Positions 51,075 through 59,772 of a stretch of 64,000 nt of DNA are shown here, one piece after another. The notes beneath the pieces were generated by a model. It was not told where the DNA came from and searched no databases. It was given only the letters and a program-made list of their open reading frames with translations. The position numbers were made by a program, and so were the translations under genes. The stretch's first letter is position 1, and each line of letters opens with the position of its first letter. The DNA comes from Natronoarchaeum rubrum (lineage in GTDB: Archaea; Halobacteriota; Halobacteria; Halobacteriales; Natronoarchaeaceae). Location: positions 248,001-312,000 of the forward strand of contig NZ_JANHDP010000004.1 in the NCBI RefSeq assembly GCF_024494695.1. The letters run 5' to 3'.

Positions 51075-52214
51075 CTACTCGTCGTCTTCGGCAGCGGGCT
51101 CGACTTCACTCTGATCGCTGTCAGTTTCGGCCTCGGCGTCCTCCTCGGTCGACGCCTCGGCGTCGCTCTCCGATTCCTCCTCGGTAGCGTCGGTGTCGTC
51201 GGCCGCCTCCTCGTTGTCTGACAAGTTCTCGTCGGCGGCGTCCGCTTCGTCCGTGCCCTCTTCTTCCGTTTCTGCATCGGCATCTCCGTCGTCGCCGGCG
51301 TCCTCCGAATCGGATTCTGCGTCGTCGTCACCGGCGTCTTCGTCCTCACCGGCATCGTTGTCGTCGCCGGAAACATCGTCCTCACCGGCATCCTCCTCGT
51401 CGGCATCGACCTCCTCGGAGTCCTCTTCGGCCACCTCGTCGTCTCCCGCGTCGGTGACTTCGGCGTCGTCGGAGTCGCTCTCGTCGACAGCCTCGGACTC
51501 GGCGTCGTCGCCCTCGTCTTCGGTCTCGGCGTCGGCGGCTTCGCCGGTCGAGACGGTCACCTGCGCGGACTGGAGCACCTTGTCGGCCATCTCGTAGCCC
51601 GGCCGGTACACGTCGACGATGCTGCCTTCCTCTTGCTCGCTGTCGGTCCGCATCATCACCTCGTGGCGCTGGGGGTCGACATCGTCGCCGGGTTCGGGTT
51701 CGACCGTCGTGACGTTCTCGTCTTCGAGGATGCGGTCGAACTGCTTGAGCGTCATCTCGACGCCCTCGCGGATGCTCTCGACGTTGTCGTGGTCCTGCTC
51801 GGACGCCCGCGTGAGGTTGTCGCGGACCTCGACGAGTCGCTCGACGAGGTCCTCGGTGGCCCGCTCCTTGATGCGCTCTTGCTCGCGCTGCTGGCGCTCC
51901 TTGTAGTTCTTGAAGTCGGCCTGCTTGCGCTGGAGCTTGTCCTCGTAGTCCTCGGCCTCCTCGCGCGCCTCCTCGAGTTCCGCTTCGAGTTCGTCGCGCT
52001 CGGAGCGGACCTCTTCGAGATCGCTCTCCAGATCCGAGACCGCGTGGTTCAGCTCGATCGCGATCTCGGCCAGCGACTTGACCTCCTGACCGAGCTCCGC
52101 GTCGTGGGACGCGACCTTCGCGACCAGATCCTCGCTGATCTCGACGTCCGCCTCGCCGTCCGCGTCGACCTCGGGCTCGACGGGCGCGGCCTCCGTTCCC
52201 TCGTCCTCGCTCAT
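51075..52214 (-). CDS. grpE: GrpE nucleotide-exchange factor with a very long acidic C-terminal tail
   Basis: A 379-residue protein, about twice the usual size. Residues 30-225 hold an ordinary GrpE: the long coiled-coil helix (LESDLEEVRSERDELEAELEE), RKQADFKNYKERQQREQERI, and the C-terminal beta domain with MADKVLQSAQVTVS. From about residue 227 to the end there is a tail of roughly 150 residues made of Asp, Glu, Ala, Ser, Thr and Gly, with no Lys, Arg or His. The DNA under it is a degenerate tandem of short GA-rich units. GrpE exchange activity on DnaK should be intact; the tail's role is unknown. Confidence 0.94.
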   Translation of the reverse strand: MSEDEGTEAAPVEPEVDADGEADVEISEDLVAKVASHDAELGQEVKSLAEIAIELNHAVSDLESDLEEVRSERDELEAELEEAREEAEDYEDKLQRKQADFKNYKERQQREQERIKERATEDLVERLVEVRDNLTRASEQDHDNVESIREGVEMTLKQFDRILEDENVTTVEPEPGDDVDPQRHEVMMRTDSEQEEGSIVDVYRPGYEMADKVLQSAQVTVSTGEAADAETEDEGDDAESEAVDESDSDDAEVTDAGDDEVAEEDSEEVDADEEDAGEDDVSGDDNDAGEDEDAGDDDAESDSEDAGDDGDADAETEEEGTDEADAADENLSDNEEAADDTDATEEESESDAEASTEEDAEAETDSDQSEVEPAAEDDE

Positions 52215-52236
52215 GGCCGGTACAAACCCCCGGGCA

Positions 52237-52244
52237 AGTATAAG
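52237..52244 (-). promoter_or_regulatory. TATA box of grpE
   Basis: AGTATAAG (CTTATACT on the minus strand) is centred about 27 bp before the grpE ATG at 52214, giving a leaderless mRNA. Confidence 0.5.
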
Positions 52245-52315
52245 GGTTCAGGAACGCACCGACGGCCGCCCCGGCGGGCTCGCGAGACGGAACTCCGTCG
52301 ATGCGGGTAGCGTGG

Positions 52316-52322
52316 CTTTTTA
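52316..52322 (+). promoter_or_regulatory. TATA box deciding the XPB start
   Basis: CTTTTTA lies 27 bp before the GTG at 52346. The ATG at 52301 is upstream of this element and would be excluded from a transcript starting here. Confidence 0.45.
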
Positions 52323-52345
52323 CCGAAGGACGCCTACGACCGGTC

Positions 52346-53818
52346 GTGATCGCGCTTTCGTTCGAGGAGGGGACGCTCCGGATCGAGGGCGACGGCGCCG
52401 ACGCCGTCCCTCACGCCGAGTACGATCCGCGCTCGGAGAGCTATCGGGCGCCGGCACACCGGTACGGCGCGGTCCGCGACGCGCTCGCCCAGCGCGGGGT
52501 CGACGATCGGGTGCTCGATCTCCCCGAAGTCCCCGAACTGGCGTCGAGCTACCAGCTCCGCGGGTACCAGACCGACGCGCTCGACGCGTGGCGGGAGGGC
52601 AGCGGCGCAGCAGCGTCCGCCGCCGACGCGGAGAGCGGCGCCGCTGCGGAAAGCGCGACCGACGCGGAGACGGAACGCGGCGTCTCGGCGCCGCGTCGCG
52701 GCGTGCTGGAACTGCCGACGGGGAGCGGCAAGACGGTGATCGGCGTCGCCGCCATCGCCGACCTGTCGACGCCGACGCTCGTCGTGGTACCGACGATCGA
52801 CCTGCTCGAACAGTGGCGCGAGGAGCTCGAAACCGAGTTCGGGGGAGGGGGAAGCCAACGAAAAAGCGGCGTCCGCACGGGGTCCGCCGCCGGCGTCGAG
52901 ATCGGCCAGCTCGGCGGCGGCGTCCAGCGCGTCGGGCCGATCACGGTCGCGACGTACGACTCGGCGTATCTCCGGGCCGACGAGCTGGGCGATCGCTTCG
53001 GGCTGGTCGTCTTCGACGAGGTCCACCACCTCGGCGGCGAAGGGTACCGCGAGATCGCCCGCCTGCTCGCGGCGCCCGCCCGGCTCGGCCTGACGGCGAC
53101 GTTCGAGCGCCCGGACGACGCCCACGAGGTCGTCGCGGAACTGGTCGGTCCGGTCGTCCACTCGCTCGACCCCGACGAGCTGGCCGGCGAACACCTCTCG
53201 CCGTACGACGTTCGGCGGCTCTCGGTCGAACTGACCGACGAGGAACGCGAGAACTACGACGCCAATCAGGGGACGTTCACGGACTACCTCGCCCGATCGA
53301 ACATCCAGCTCAGGAGCGGTAGCGACTATCAGGAACTCGTGAAGCGCTCCGGAAACGACCCGGCCGCGCGCGAGGCGCTGCTGGCCAAGCAGCGCGCCCG
53401 CGAGATCATGATGAGCTGCGACGGCAAGATCGACGCTCTCGCGGAGATTCTCGATCGCCACCGCGGCGAGCGCACGATCGTCTTTACGGCCCACAACGAC
53501 TTCGCCTACCGCATCGCCGAGCGCTTTCTCGTCCCGGCGATCACCCACCGGACCGCGACCCGGGAGCGCCGGGATATTCTGGAGAAGTTTCGGGCGGGCG
53601 AGTACACGCGCGTCGTCACCTCGAACGTGCTGGACGAGGGGATCGACGTGCCCGACGCCAGCGTCGCGGTCGTGCTCTCGGGCAGCGGCAGCGAGCGGGA
53701 GTTCACCCAACGGCTCGGACGGATCCTCCGACCGAGCGAGGAGACCGACCGGGCGCTGCTGTACGAGGTGATCGCGGACGACACCGCGGAGGAAGGCGTG
53801 GCGAGCCGGCGAAGATAA
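52346..53818 (+). CDS. xpb: XPB/Rad25-type DNA helicase
   Basis: A 490-residue SF2 helicase. After a short damage-recognition-like N-terminus come Walker A (LPTGSGKTVIG), the DEVHH box (VVFDEVHHLGG), LGLTATFERPDD (motif III plus the RED-like region) and the C-terminal helicase half with FTAHNDFAYRI, TSNVLDEGIDVPDA and QRLGRILRP. The start GTG 52346 fits its promoter. A low-complexity Ala/Glu insert lies just before Walker A, coded near 52600-52680. In archaea XPB works with the nuclease Bax1; that gene is present 6 kb downstream, not adjacent. Confidence 0.93.
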   Translation: MIALSFEEGTLRIEGDGADAVPHAEYDPRSESYRAPAHRYGAVRDALAQRGVDDRVLDLPEVPELASSYQLRGYQTDALDAWREGSGAAASAADAESGAAAESATDAETERGVSAPRRGVLELPTGSGKTVIGVAAIADLSTPTLVVVPTIDLLEQWREELETEFGGGGSQRKSGVRTGSAAGVEIGQLGGGVQRVGPITVATYDSAYLRADELGDRFGLVVFDEVHHLGGEGYREIARLLAAPARLGLTATFERPDDAHEVVAELVGPVVHSLDPDELAGEHLSPYDVRRLSVELTDEERENYDANQGTFTDYLARSNIQLRSGSDYQELVKRSGNDPAAREALLAKQRAREIMMSCDGKIDALAEILDRHRGERTIVFTAHNDFAYRIAERFLVPAITHRTATRERRDILEKFRAGEYTRVVTSNVLDEGIDVPDASVAVVLSGSGSEREFTQRLGRILRPSEETDRALLYEVIADDTAEEGVASRRR

Positions 53819-53837
53819 TACGCTGACGGACGCCGCG

Positions 53838-55019
53838 TCAGGGCGTCAGGATCACCTTGATGCAGTCGTCGTCCTTGTCGTTGAACGTCTCGTACATCTC
53901 GGGAGCGGCGTCCAGCGGCTCCTCGTGGCTGACGACGAACGACGGGTCGATCTCGCCGTCCTCGATCGTCTCCAAGAGCGGATCGAGATAGCGCTGGACG
54001 TGGGTCTGGCCGGTCTTGATCGTGAGCGCCTTGTTCATCGCGGCGCCGAACGGCACGTTCGCGCGCCCGACGTAGACGCCCGGCACTGACAGCGTGCCGC
54101 CTTTCCGGCAGCACTCGATCGCCTCGCGGAGCACGTAGGGATGGTCGTCCTGCAGCTTCGCGTCCCGTTTCACCGGGTCGGTGACGCCTTCGAGGCCGAC
54201 GCCGTGGGCGTCCGTCCCGACCGCGTCGATGCAGCTGTCGGGGCCGCGCCCGCCGGTCAGCTCCATCAATCGGTCGTACACGTCCTCGTCGGCGTAATCG
54301 ATCGTCTCGGCGTCGGCGTGCTCGCTGGCCATCTCCAGGCGCTCGGGCACCCGATCGATGGCGACGACGCGCTCGGCGCCGAGCATCCGGGCGCTCTGGA
54401 TCGCGAACTGCCCGACCGGGCCGCAGCCCCAGACCGCGACGGTGTCGTTCTCCTCGATCTGGGCGTTCTCGGCCGCCATGTACCCCGTCGGGAATATGTC
54501 CGAGAGAAACAGCACCTGCTCGTCGGACAGGTCGGAGTCGATCTTGATCGGCCCCACGTCGGCGTAGGGCACCCGCAGGTACTCCGCCTGCCCGCCGGCG
54601 TAGCCGCCCATCATGTGGGAGTAGCCGAACAGGCCGGCCGGCGAGTGGCCCATCATCTTGCGGGCGATCTCGGCGTTCGGATTGGAGTTGTCACACAGCG
54701 AGTACAGCCCCTGCTCGCAGAACCAGCACTCCCCGCAGCTGATCGTGAACGGGACGACGACCCGGTCGCCGATCTCCAGGGTCTCGACCTCGTCGCCGAC
54801 ATCGACGACCTCGCCCATCGGCTCGTGACCCAGCACGTCGCCCTCGCGCATCGAGGGCACTCTGTCGTTGTACAGATGCAGATCGGAGCCGCAGATCGCC
54901 GTGGCCGTGATCTCGACGATCGCGTCCGTCGGATTGACGATCTCCGGCCGGGGCACCTCGTCGACGCGGACGTCCCGGTCGCCGTGCCAGCAGACGGCCT
55001 CCATCGTCTCTCGGCTCAC
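53838..55019 (-). CDS. Zinc-dependent alcohol dehydrogenase, formaldehyde dehydrogenase-like
   Basis: A 393-residue medium-chain dehydrogenase. The catalytic zinc ligands are in CGSDLHLY and GHEPMGEV; the structural zinc loop is [15 protein letters not shown]. The NAD-binding motif is [16 protein letters not shown] long insertion with [19 protein letters not shown] places it with the glutathione-independent formaldehyde dehydrogenase-like group. Coupled to the SRPBCC gene before it through a 4-bp overlap. Convergent with the XPB gene (19 bp between stops). Substrate not proven. Confidence 0.92.
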   Translation of the reverse strand: MSRETMEAVCWHGDRDVRVDEVPRPEIVNPTDAIVEITATAICGSDLHLYNDRVPSMREGDVLGHEPMGEVVDVGDEVETLEIGDRVVVPFTISCGECWFCEQGLYSLCDNSNPNAEIARKMMGHSPAGLFGYSHMMGGYAGGQAEYLRVPYADVGPIKIDSDLSDEQVLFLSDIFPTGYMAAENAQIEENDTVAVWGCGPVGQFAIQSARMLGAERVVAIDRVPERLEMASEHADAETIDYADEDVYDRLMELTGGRGPDSCIDAVGTDAHGVGLEGVTDPVKRDAKLQDDHPYVLREAIECCRKGGTLSVPGVYVGRANVPFGAAMNKALTIKTGQTHVQRYLDPLLETIEDGEIDPSFVVSHEEPLDAAPEMYETFNDKDDDCIKVILTP

Positions 55020-55789
55020 ACCAGATCACCCCGACCGCGCGCCGAGGGATTGGATTCGGTCGTCGGGATCTCACCCGTCTCGGCGAGGCTCTTGAACCGA
55101 TCGAGCGCGACGCCCCCGAGCGACTCGGGGACGACGTCGAGGCGTTCGATCGCCGACCGTCCGAGTTCGCCGCCCGGCGGATCGAGTTCGAGTCGCAGCG
55201 TCGCGATCGTCCCGCGGTCGCCCGGCGCCTCGCGGAACTCCACCGACAGCTCGTCGAACAGCGCCGACTCGTCGACCGGCTCCCAGCGCAGGTCGTCGGC
55301 GGCGTCCTCGGCGATCAGCTCCGCCTCCCAGGATACCCTCCTGTCGAGCGGGGCGCCGACGGTCCAGCGCTGGCGGTCCTCCCCAGTCGATTCGACCTCG
55401 GCGACCGGCTCCGCGATCCGCGACAGTGTTTCGGCGTCGCTCAGCAGTTCCGAGAGCTCGTCGGCCGGCTTCGCGACCGTGACGGACTCGGCGATCGTCA
55501 GCGAATCGTCGTCGAGTTCCGGCTCGGCCTGACTCGCCGACGCGCTGGGGGCCCGGTCCGGACGGACCAGCCCCCAGACGGCGCGCGCGGACAGCCAGCC
55601 GCCGACGAGCGCGATCGCCGTCCCCCCGAGCGAGCGCCGCCTGAGTCCGGTCACCACGAGCGCGCCGCCGAGCGCGGCCGTGCCGACGCGCCGCCACTGC
55701 CCGGCGTCCGACTCTCGACGCTCGCGGTTCGGCGCCGCGGTTTCCGCCGCCGACGTTTCGCCCTCCGAATCGACAGCGTCTGCGGACAC
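55016..55789 (-). CDS. SRPBCC (cyclase/dehydrase-like) protein with membrane segments
   Basis: A 257-residue protein. Residues 30-80 hold a [21 protein letters not shown] stretch typical of two-helix DUF2892-like anchors, and residues 95-245 an SRPBCC lipid/hydrophobe-binding domain ([25 protein letters not shown], then [19 protein letters not shown]). Such proteins often accompany zinc alcohol dehydrogenases in haloarchaea, as here: its stop overlaps the next ATG. Start GTG 55789. Ligand unknown. Confidence 0.85.
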   Translation of the reverse strand: MSADAVDSEGETSAAETAAPNRERRESDAGQWRRVGTAALGGALVVTGLRRRSLGGTAIALVGGWLSARAVWGLVRPDRAPSASASQAEPELDDDSLTIAESVTVAKPADELSELLSDAETLSRIAEPVAEVESTGEDRQRWTVGAPLDRRVSWEAELIAEDAADDLRWEPVDESALFDELSVEFREAPGDRGTIATLRLELDPPGGELGRSAIERLDVVPESLGGVALDRFKSLAETGEIPTTESNPSARGRGDLV

Positions 55790-56034
55790 GAATCACCGCC
55801 TCCGGCTGTCGACGGTCGGTCGATCACAGACAGTTCCCCCTGCACCGCGCGCGATATCGGCGTCGTGCGTACGACTGCGTACTGACATTACAGTCCCCCG
55901 TGAAAACGTGGCGAAAACGTCCGTCTTAGGCGTTTGGGGACCGCGCCCGGCGTCGTTCGAGCGGGGTGATCGCGACTGCGCCTCTCGCACGACCGTGGAA
56001 TAGGACGACGGGGAGATATCGCCGCCGGGCGAGA
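55790..56034. other. Divergent spacer between the SRPBCC and ferredoxin genes
   Basis: These 245 bp carry no supported gene. A direct repeat GAAAACGT occurs twice around 55909 and 55922 (GTGAAAACGTGGCGAAAACGTCC). No dyad beyond 6 bp is evident. The TATA for the ferredoxin follows at 56035; the SRPBCC side has no clear TATA. Confidence 0.4.
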
Positions 56035-56044
56035 GAATATATTC
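56035..56044 (+). promoter_or_regulatory. Palindromic TATA element of the J-domain ferredoxin
   Basis: GAATATATTC is a perfect 10-bp palindrome centred 26-27 bp before the GTG at 56066 and 17-18 bp before the GTG at 56057; spacing favours 56066. Confidence 0.45.
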
Positions 56045-56065
56045 GTCCGCTCGCTAGTGGCGCCC

Positions 56066-56719
56066 GTGGCGTCCCCATACGAGATTCTGGGTGTCGATCC
56101 CGACGCGAGCGAGGACGAACTCGTCGACGCCTACCGGCAGCGAGTCAAGGAGGCCCACCCCGATCAGGGCGGGTCCGCACAGGAGTTCCAGACGGTCAAG
56201 ACGGCCTACGAGCGGATCCAGAACGGCGACGGCCGCGCGGACCTCGACGCCGAGAGCGCCGACGCCGAGCCGAGCGTCGACGCCGAGCCCGAACCGCCCG
56301 AACACCGGGTCGAGTATCTCAACTACGAGGTGCTCGACGACCACGGCTGGTCGATCGACGACGACGACCTGTTCGAGAAGGCGGAGGCGGCGGACCTGAC
56401 TCGATCCGACCACGGCGAGATCACGGTCGACCCCGGCGAGTCGCTGCTGGAGGCCGCCGAAAACAGCGGGCGTGCGTGGCCCTTCGCCTGCCGGGGCGGC
56501 GCCTGCTCGAACTGCGCGGTCGCGGTCATCGAGGGCGAGATACCCCCGCCGACCAGCCACGTCCTCACCCAGGAGATGCTCGACCGCGGGATCCGGCTGT
56601 CGTGTATCACGTCGCCGATCACGACCGACACGAAGGTCGTCTACAACGTCAAACACCTCCCCGAAGTCGAGGAACTACTCCTCTCGGCGAGCCGGTTCGA
56701 ACGCGCTCACACCGACTGA
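56066..56719 (+). CDS. fer: J-domain fused to a plant-type [2Fe-2S] ferredoxin
   Basis: A 217-residue two-domain protein. Residues 1-55 are a J domain with an intact HPD (residues 31-33, in KEAHPDQGG), preceded by PYEILGVDPDASEDELVDAYR. An acidic linker (about 60-85) leads to a haloarchaeal-type [2Fe-2S] ferredoxin with the acidic insertion (VEYLNYEVLDDHGW). Cluster cysteines are C142, C147, C150 and C180. The ferredoxin half resembles the haloarchaeal Fer family; the J domain could recruit DnaK. Start: GTG 56066 from the TATA spacing, with GTG 56057 as alternative. Electron partners may be KorAB or others. Confidence 0.9.
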   Translation: MASPYEILGVDPDASEDELVDAYRQRVKEAHPDQGGSAQEFQTVKTAYERIQNGDGRADLDAESADAEPSVDAEPEPPEHRVEYLNYEVLDDHGWSIDDDDLFEKAEAADLTRSDHGEITVDPGESLLEAAENSGRAWPFACRGGACSNCAVAVIEGEIPPPTSHVLTQEMLDRGIRLSCITSPITTDTKVVYNVKHLPEVEELLLSASRFERAHTD

Positions 56720-56852
56720 TTCACCCGTCGCGGCGTCCTCCGAGTCTTCGCCGCACGAGGACGCCGAAGCGACCGCGGCGTCCCGACGCCGACTCCAACC
56801 CGACCCCCAGCCGTTGCAAGGTATTTCCGGGCGCACGACGACGACTCACACG

Positions 56853-57722
56853 ATGGCGACGGAGCACCCTTCCGAAGTAGCGCCCGTCGACGAGTGGGTC
56901 GAAGTCGAGGGGCTACAGTTACACTACCTCTCGGCGGGCAGCGGGGGGACGCCGGTCCTCCTGCTCCACGGCGGGGTCGTCGACGCCGCGTCGCTCTCGT
57001 GGGGGGCGACGATCGGCCCGCTGGCCGGCGACCGCCGGGTCGTCGCGCTCGACATGGCGGGGTACGGCAACAGCGCGCGGCCCGACGTCTCCTACAGCAC
57101 GGCGTTCCACGTCGACGTCGTCGCGGCGGTCGTCGAGCGGCTCGGGTTCGACGCGGTCGACGTCGTCGGCGTCTCGCTGGGCGGCGGCGTCGGGCTGGGC
57201 TACGCCCTCCGCGAGCCCGACCGAGTCAGGAAGCTCGCGCTGGTCGACAGCTACGGCCTGGGCAGCGAACTTCCCAACGGTGCGGGGACGTTCGCCCTCT
57301 CGCGAGTACCCAGGCTCAACCAGCTCTCGCTGTCGGTTCTCAAACGCAATCGCTGGCTCGCAAAGCAGAGCCTCAGGGGGATCGTCGCCGACGTCGGCAC
57401 GCTCTCGGCGCCCGTGATCGACGAGTACTATCGGCTGCTCCAGCACCCCCAGGCCGGGAAAGCCTACCGTCGGTGGCGTCGCCACGAGGTCCGGCGCTCG
57501 GGCTTTCGCACCGACTACTCCCACCGCCTCGACGACGTCGCGGCGCCGACGCTGTTCGTCCACGGCGCCGACGATCCGGTGTTTCCCGCGTCGTGGTCGC
57601 GCAACGCCGCCGCGAGCGTTCCCGACGCCCGGCTGGAGGTGCTCTCGAACTGCGGGCACTGGCCGCCCAGGGAGCACACGAAGACGTTCAACGAGCTACT
57701 GGCGGAGTTTCTCGACGAGTAG
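56853..57722 (+). CDS. Alpha/beta hydrolase
   Basis: A 289-residue alpha/beta-fold hydrolase. The oxyanion stretch is LLLHGGVVD, the nucleophile elbow GVSLGGG (Ser in VVGVSLGGGVGLG), the acid is in VHGADDPVFP, and the catalytic His in NCGHWPPREH. Close in plan to haloalkane dehalogenase/epoxide hydrolase-like and hydroxymuconic semialdehyde hydrolase groups, but the substrate cannot be told. ATG 56853 is chosen because the block VEVEGLQLHYLSAG that starts the fold lies just after it. Confidence 0.9.
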   Translation: MATEHPSEVAPVDEWVEVEGLQLHYLSAGSGGTPVLLLHGGVVDAASLSWGATIGPLAGDRRVVALDMAGYGNSARPDVSYSTAFHVDVVAAVVERLGFDAVDVVGVSLGGGVGLGYALREPDRVRKLALVDSYGLGSELPNGAGTFALSRVPRLNQLSLSVLKRNRWLAKQSLRGIVADVGTLSAPVIDEYYRLLQHPQAGKAYRRWRRHEVRRSGFRTDYSHRLDDVAAPTLFVHGADDPVFPASWSRNAAASVPDARLEVLSNCGHWPPREHTKTFNELLAEFLDE

Positions 57723-57795
57723 GGCGCGCTCGCGGACGGCGCGGGGCGCCGGCACGATCGTCGCCGAGACGGCCCCGCCGCCAAGACAACCGCGA

Positions 57796-57801
57796 TTAAT
57801 A
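57796..57801 (+). promoter_or_regulatory. TATA-like box of the TrmB regulator
   Basis: TTAATA is centred about 27 bp before the ATG at 57825, so the regulator is transcribed from its own leaderless promoter. Confidence 0.45.
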
Positions 57802-57824
57802 TCCTCGACGCGAAAGGTCGGCGC

Positions 57825-58892
57825 ATGGACGAACGAGCGCTTCGCGACGGGCTCATGGCGATCGGGCTCACGCAGTACGAAGCCGACGCGTACGCGGCGC
57901 TGCTGGATCTCGGTCGCGCACCGGCCGTCGACGTCGCGCAGGCCGCGGACGTGCCCCGAGCGCGCATCTACGACGTGATCCGGTCGCTGGCAGAACAGGG
58001 ATACGTCGAGACGTTCGACGACGGCGGGCTCCACGCGCAGGCGGTCGATCCCGACGCCGTGGTCGACGAACTGTCGGCGGCCGCCGACCACCTGGAGTCG
58101 ACCGCCGACGCCGTCGAGGAGCGCTGGGAGGAGCCGCCGATCGCCGACCGCCAGATCAGCGTCGTCAAGCGCTTCGAGACGCTGTTCCGGCTCGCCCGCG
58201 AGCGCATCGCAGAAGCCGAGTTTGGCATCAAGATCGCTGCGACGCCCGCCCAATTTGCCGAACTCGCGGACGCGCTGGCCGACGCCCGCGACGACGGCGT
58301 CGTCGTGAAGCTGACGCTCCACGGCGACGAGCTGGACGCGGACGACGACCGCGACGCGCTGACCGACCTAGTCGACGGCGTCCCGACGGAGACCCGCGTC
58401 AGGGACCTCCCGACGTCGATGCTGGTCGTGATCGACCACCGCGAGGTGCTGTTCGCGCCCGGCCGACCGCTGTCGGTCGGCGAGCAGGGGCTGTTCCTCG
58501 ACGACGTCTGGTTCGCACAGATGGCCGACTGGTTCTTCCGAACGGCGCTGTGGGCCGTCTGGGACCCGATCCAGCGTGATCGCCCCGAGCGGGCGACGTA
58601 CACCGACATTCGCGAGTGTCTGGAGTCGGTCGCCCCGATCGTCGAAGACGGCGGTCGTGTCCGAGCGGCGGTGAGGCCGCTGGACGACCCCGACCGCCTG
58701 ATCGAGGGGGAGATCGCCGACGTGACGTACCGCCGCTCGGACGAGACCGGCGGCTCTCCGCTGGAGCCGTACGTCGAGGTGGCGTCCCTGACGCTGTCGA
58801 CCGCCGACGGCGCCGTCGAAGTCGGGAACTGGGACGCCGTCGTCGAGGACGTCAGGGCGGGCGCGATCGAGATCGTCGACATCGAGACGTAG
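57825..58892 (+). CDS. TrmB family transcriptional regulator
   Basis: A 355-residue regulator. The winged-helix TrmB domain covers residues 1-75 (LTQYEADAYAALLDLGRAP, VPRARIYDVIRSLAEQGYVE). A coiled stretch follows, and then a TrmB C-terminal sensor/phospholipase D-like domain (ADRQISVVKRFETLFRLARERI, then a DHREVLFAPG segment). The last 90 residues have an extra beta-rich part. TrmB-type proteins control sugar and central metabolism genes in haloarchaea; the target here is unknown. Confidence 0.92.
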   Translation: MDERALRDGLMAIGLTQYEADAYAALLDLGRAPAVDVAQAADVPRARIYDVIRSLAEQGYVETFDDGGLHAQAVDPDAVVDELSAAADHLESTADAVEERWEEPPIADRQISVVKRFETLFRLARERIAEAEFGIKIAATPAQFAELADALADARDDGVVVKLTLHGDELDADDDRDALTDLVDGVPTETRVRDLPTSMLVVIDHREVLFAPGRPLSVGEQGLFLDDVWFAQMADWFFRTALWAVWDPIQRDRPERATYTDIRECLESVAPIVEDGGRVRAAVRPLDDPDRLIEGEIADVTYRRSDETGGSPLEPYVEVASLTLSTADGAVEVGNWDAVVEDVRAGAIEIVDIET

Positions 58893-58962
58893 CGGGGTCG
58901 CTTCGATCGAAACCGCCACCAGAGCTATAACGCACCGTGGGTAACGTCCCCACAGTTGTAGC

Positions 58963-59058
58963 ATGAGTGCCACCGGAGCGAGTCGCACGGACCGACGACC
59001 GACCGCGGATGGTGCCGGATCGACGACCGATCGGGTCGGCACGGAGCGATCGCCATGA
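58963..59058 (+). CDS. Short leader coding sequence coupled to the HalX regulator
   Basis: A 31-codon frame (MSATGASRTDRRPTADGAG at the start) running into ATGA at 59055-59058, where its stop shares bases with the ATG of the response regulator. CTATAA at 58925-58930 is a fitting promoter, so this is the first start codon of the mRNA. The peptide is polar and basic, with no known family. It may be a real small protein or a coupling leader; I include it because the overlap is exact, not because its product is recognised. Confidence 0.4.
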   Translation: MSATGASRTDRRPTADGAGSTTDRVGTERSP

Positions 59059-59684
59059 GCGACGGGTCGGCGGACGACGCCGACGGCAACCGGCACGACG
59101 ACGCCGACAGCGGGCCGCCGGTAGACGTGCTGATCGTCGAGGACGAGAAGCAGGTCGCCGAGCTCTACGCCTCGTGGCTCGACGACAGGTACCGCGTGAG
59201 CGTCGCCGCCGGCGGCGAGGCCGCGCTGGCCGCCTGGGACGACGAGGTCGACGTCGTGTTGCTCGACCGGCGGATGCCCGACGTGTCTGGCGACGAGGTG
59301 CTCGCCGCCCTGCGGGAACGGGGCGCCGAGTGTCCCGTCGCGATCGTCACGGCGATCGATCCCACCGTCGACATCGTCGAGATGGGGTTCGACGAGTACC
59401 TCGTCAAGCCCGTCGATCGCGACGATCTCGTCGAGACGATCGAGCGCCTGCTCGACCGGACGAAGTACCGGGACGGGCTCCAGGAGTACTTCGCGAACGT
59501 CTCGAAGCGGACCGTGCTCGAAAAGCACGTCGAGGGCGCCGAAATCCGGCAGAGCGAGGCGTACGAGCGACTCCAGAGCCGGATCGAGGAGATCGAAACG
59601 GACCTCGAAGCGACGCTGTACCGCTTCGAGGACCGGGACTTCCGCGCGGTGTTTCGCGAGTTCGAGGAGCCGGCGGCTGAGTGA
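59055..59684 (+). CDS. HalX-type response regulator
   Basis: A 209-residue two-domain regulator. The receiver domain covers residues 22-140: acidic pocket VEDEK, phospho-acceptor Asp in VVLLDRRMPD, switch Thr in AIVTAID, and Lys in LVKPVD. A HalX domain follows (residues about 145-205; LLDRTKYRDGLQEYFANVSKR...EGAEIRQSEAY...LEATLYRF), the usual haloarchaeal partner of receiver domains. No DNA-binding domain is present. No histidine kinase is adjacent. Confidence 0.95.
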   Translation: MSDGSADDADGNRHDDADSGPPVDVLIVEDEKQVAELYASWLDDRYRVSVAAGGEAALAAWDDEVDVVLLDRRMPDVSGDEVLAALRERGAECPVAIVTAIDPTVDIVEMGFDEYLVKPVDRDDLVETIERLLDRTKYRDGLQEYFANVSKRTVLEKHVEGAEIRQSEAYERLQSRIEEIETDLEATLYRFEDRDFRAVFREFEEPAAE

Positions 59685-59772
59685 CGCCGCAGCGAGGTCG
59701 GCGTCCAGTTCGAGGACGCGACCGACCGGTCCGTCGTATCGTTTTTGTCGCCCCGCCGCCGACGTACGGTGA

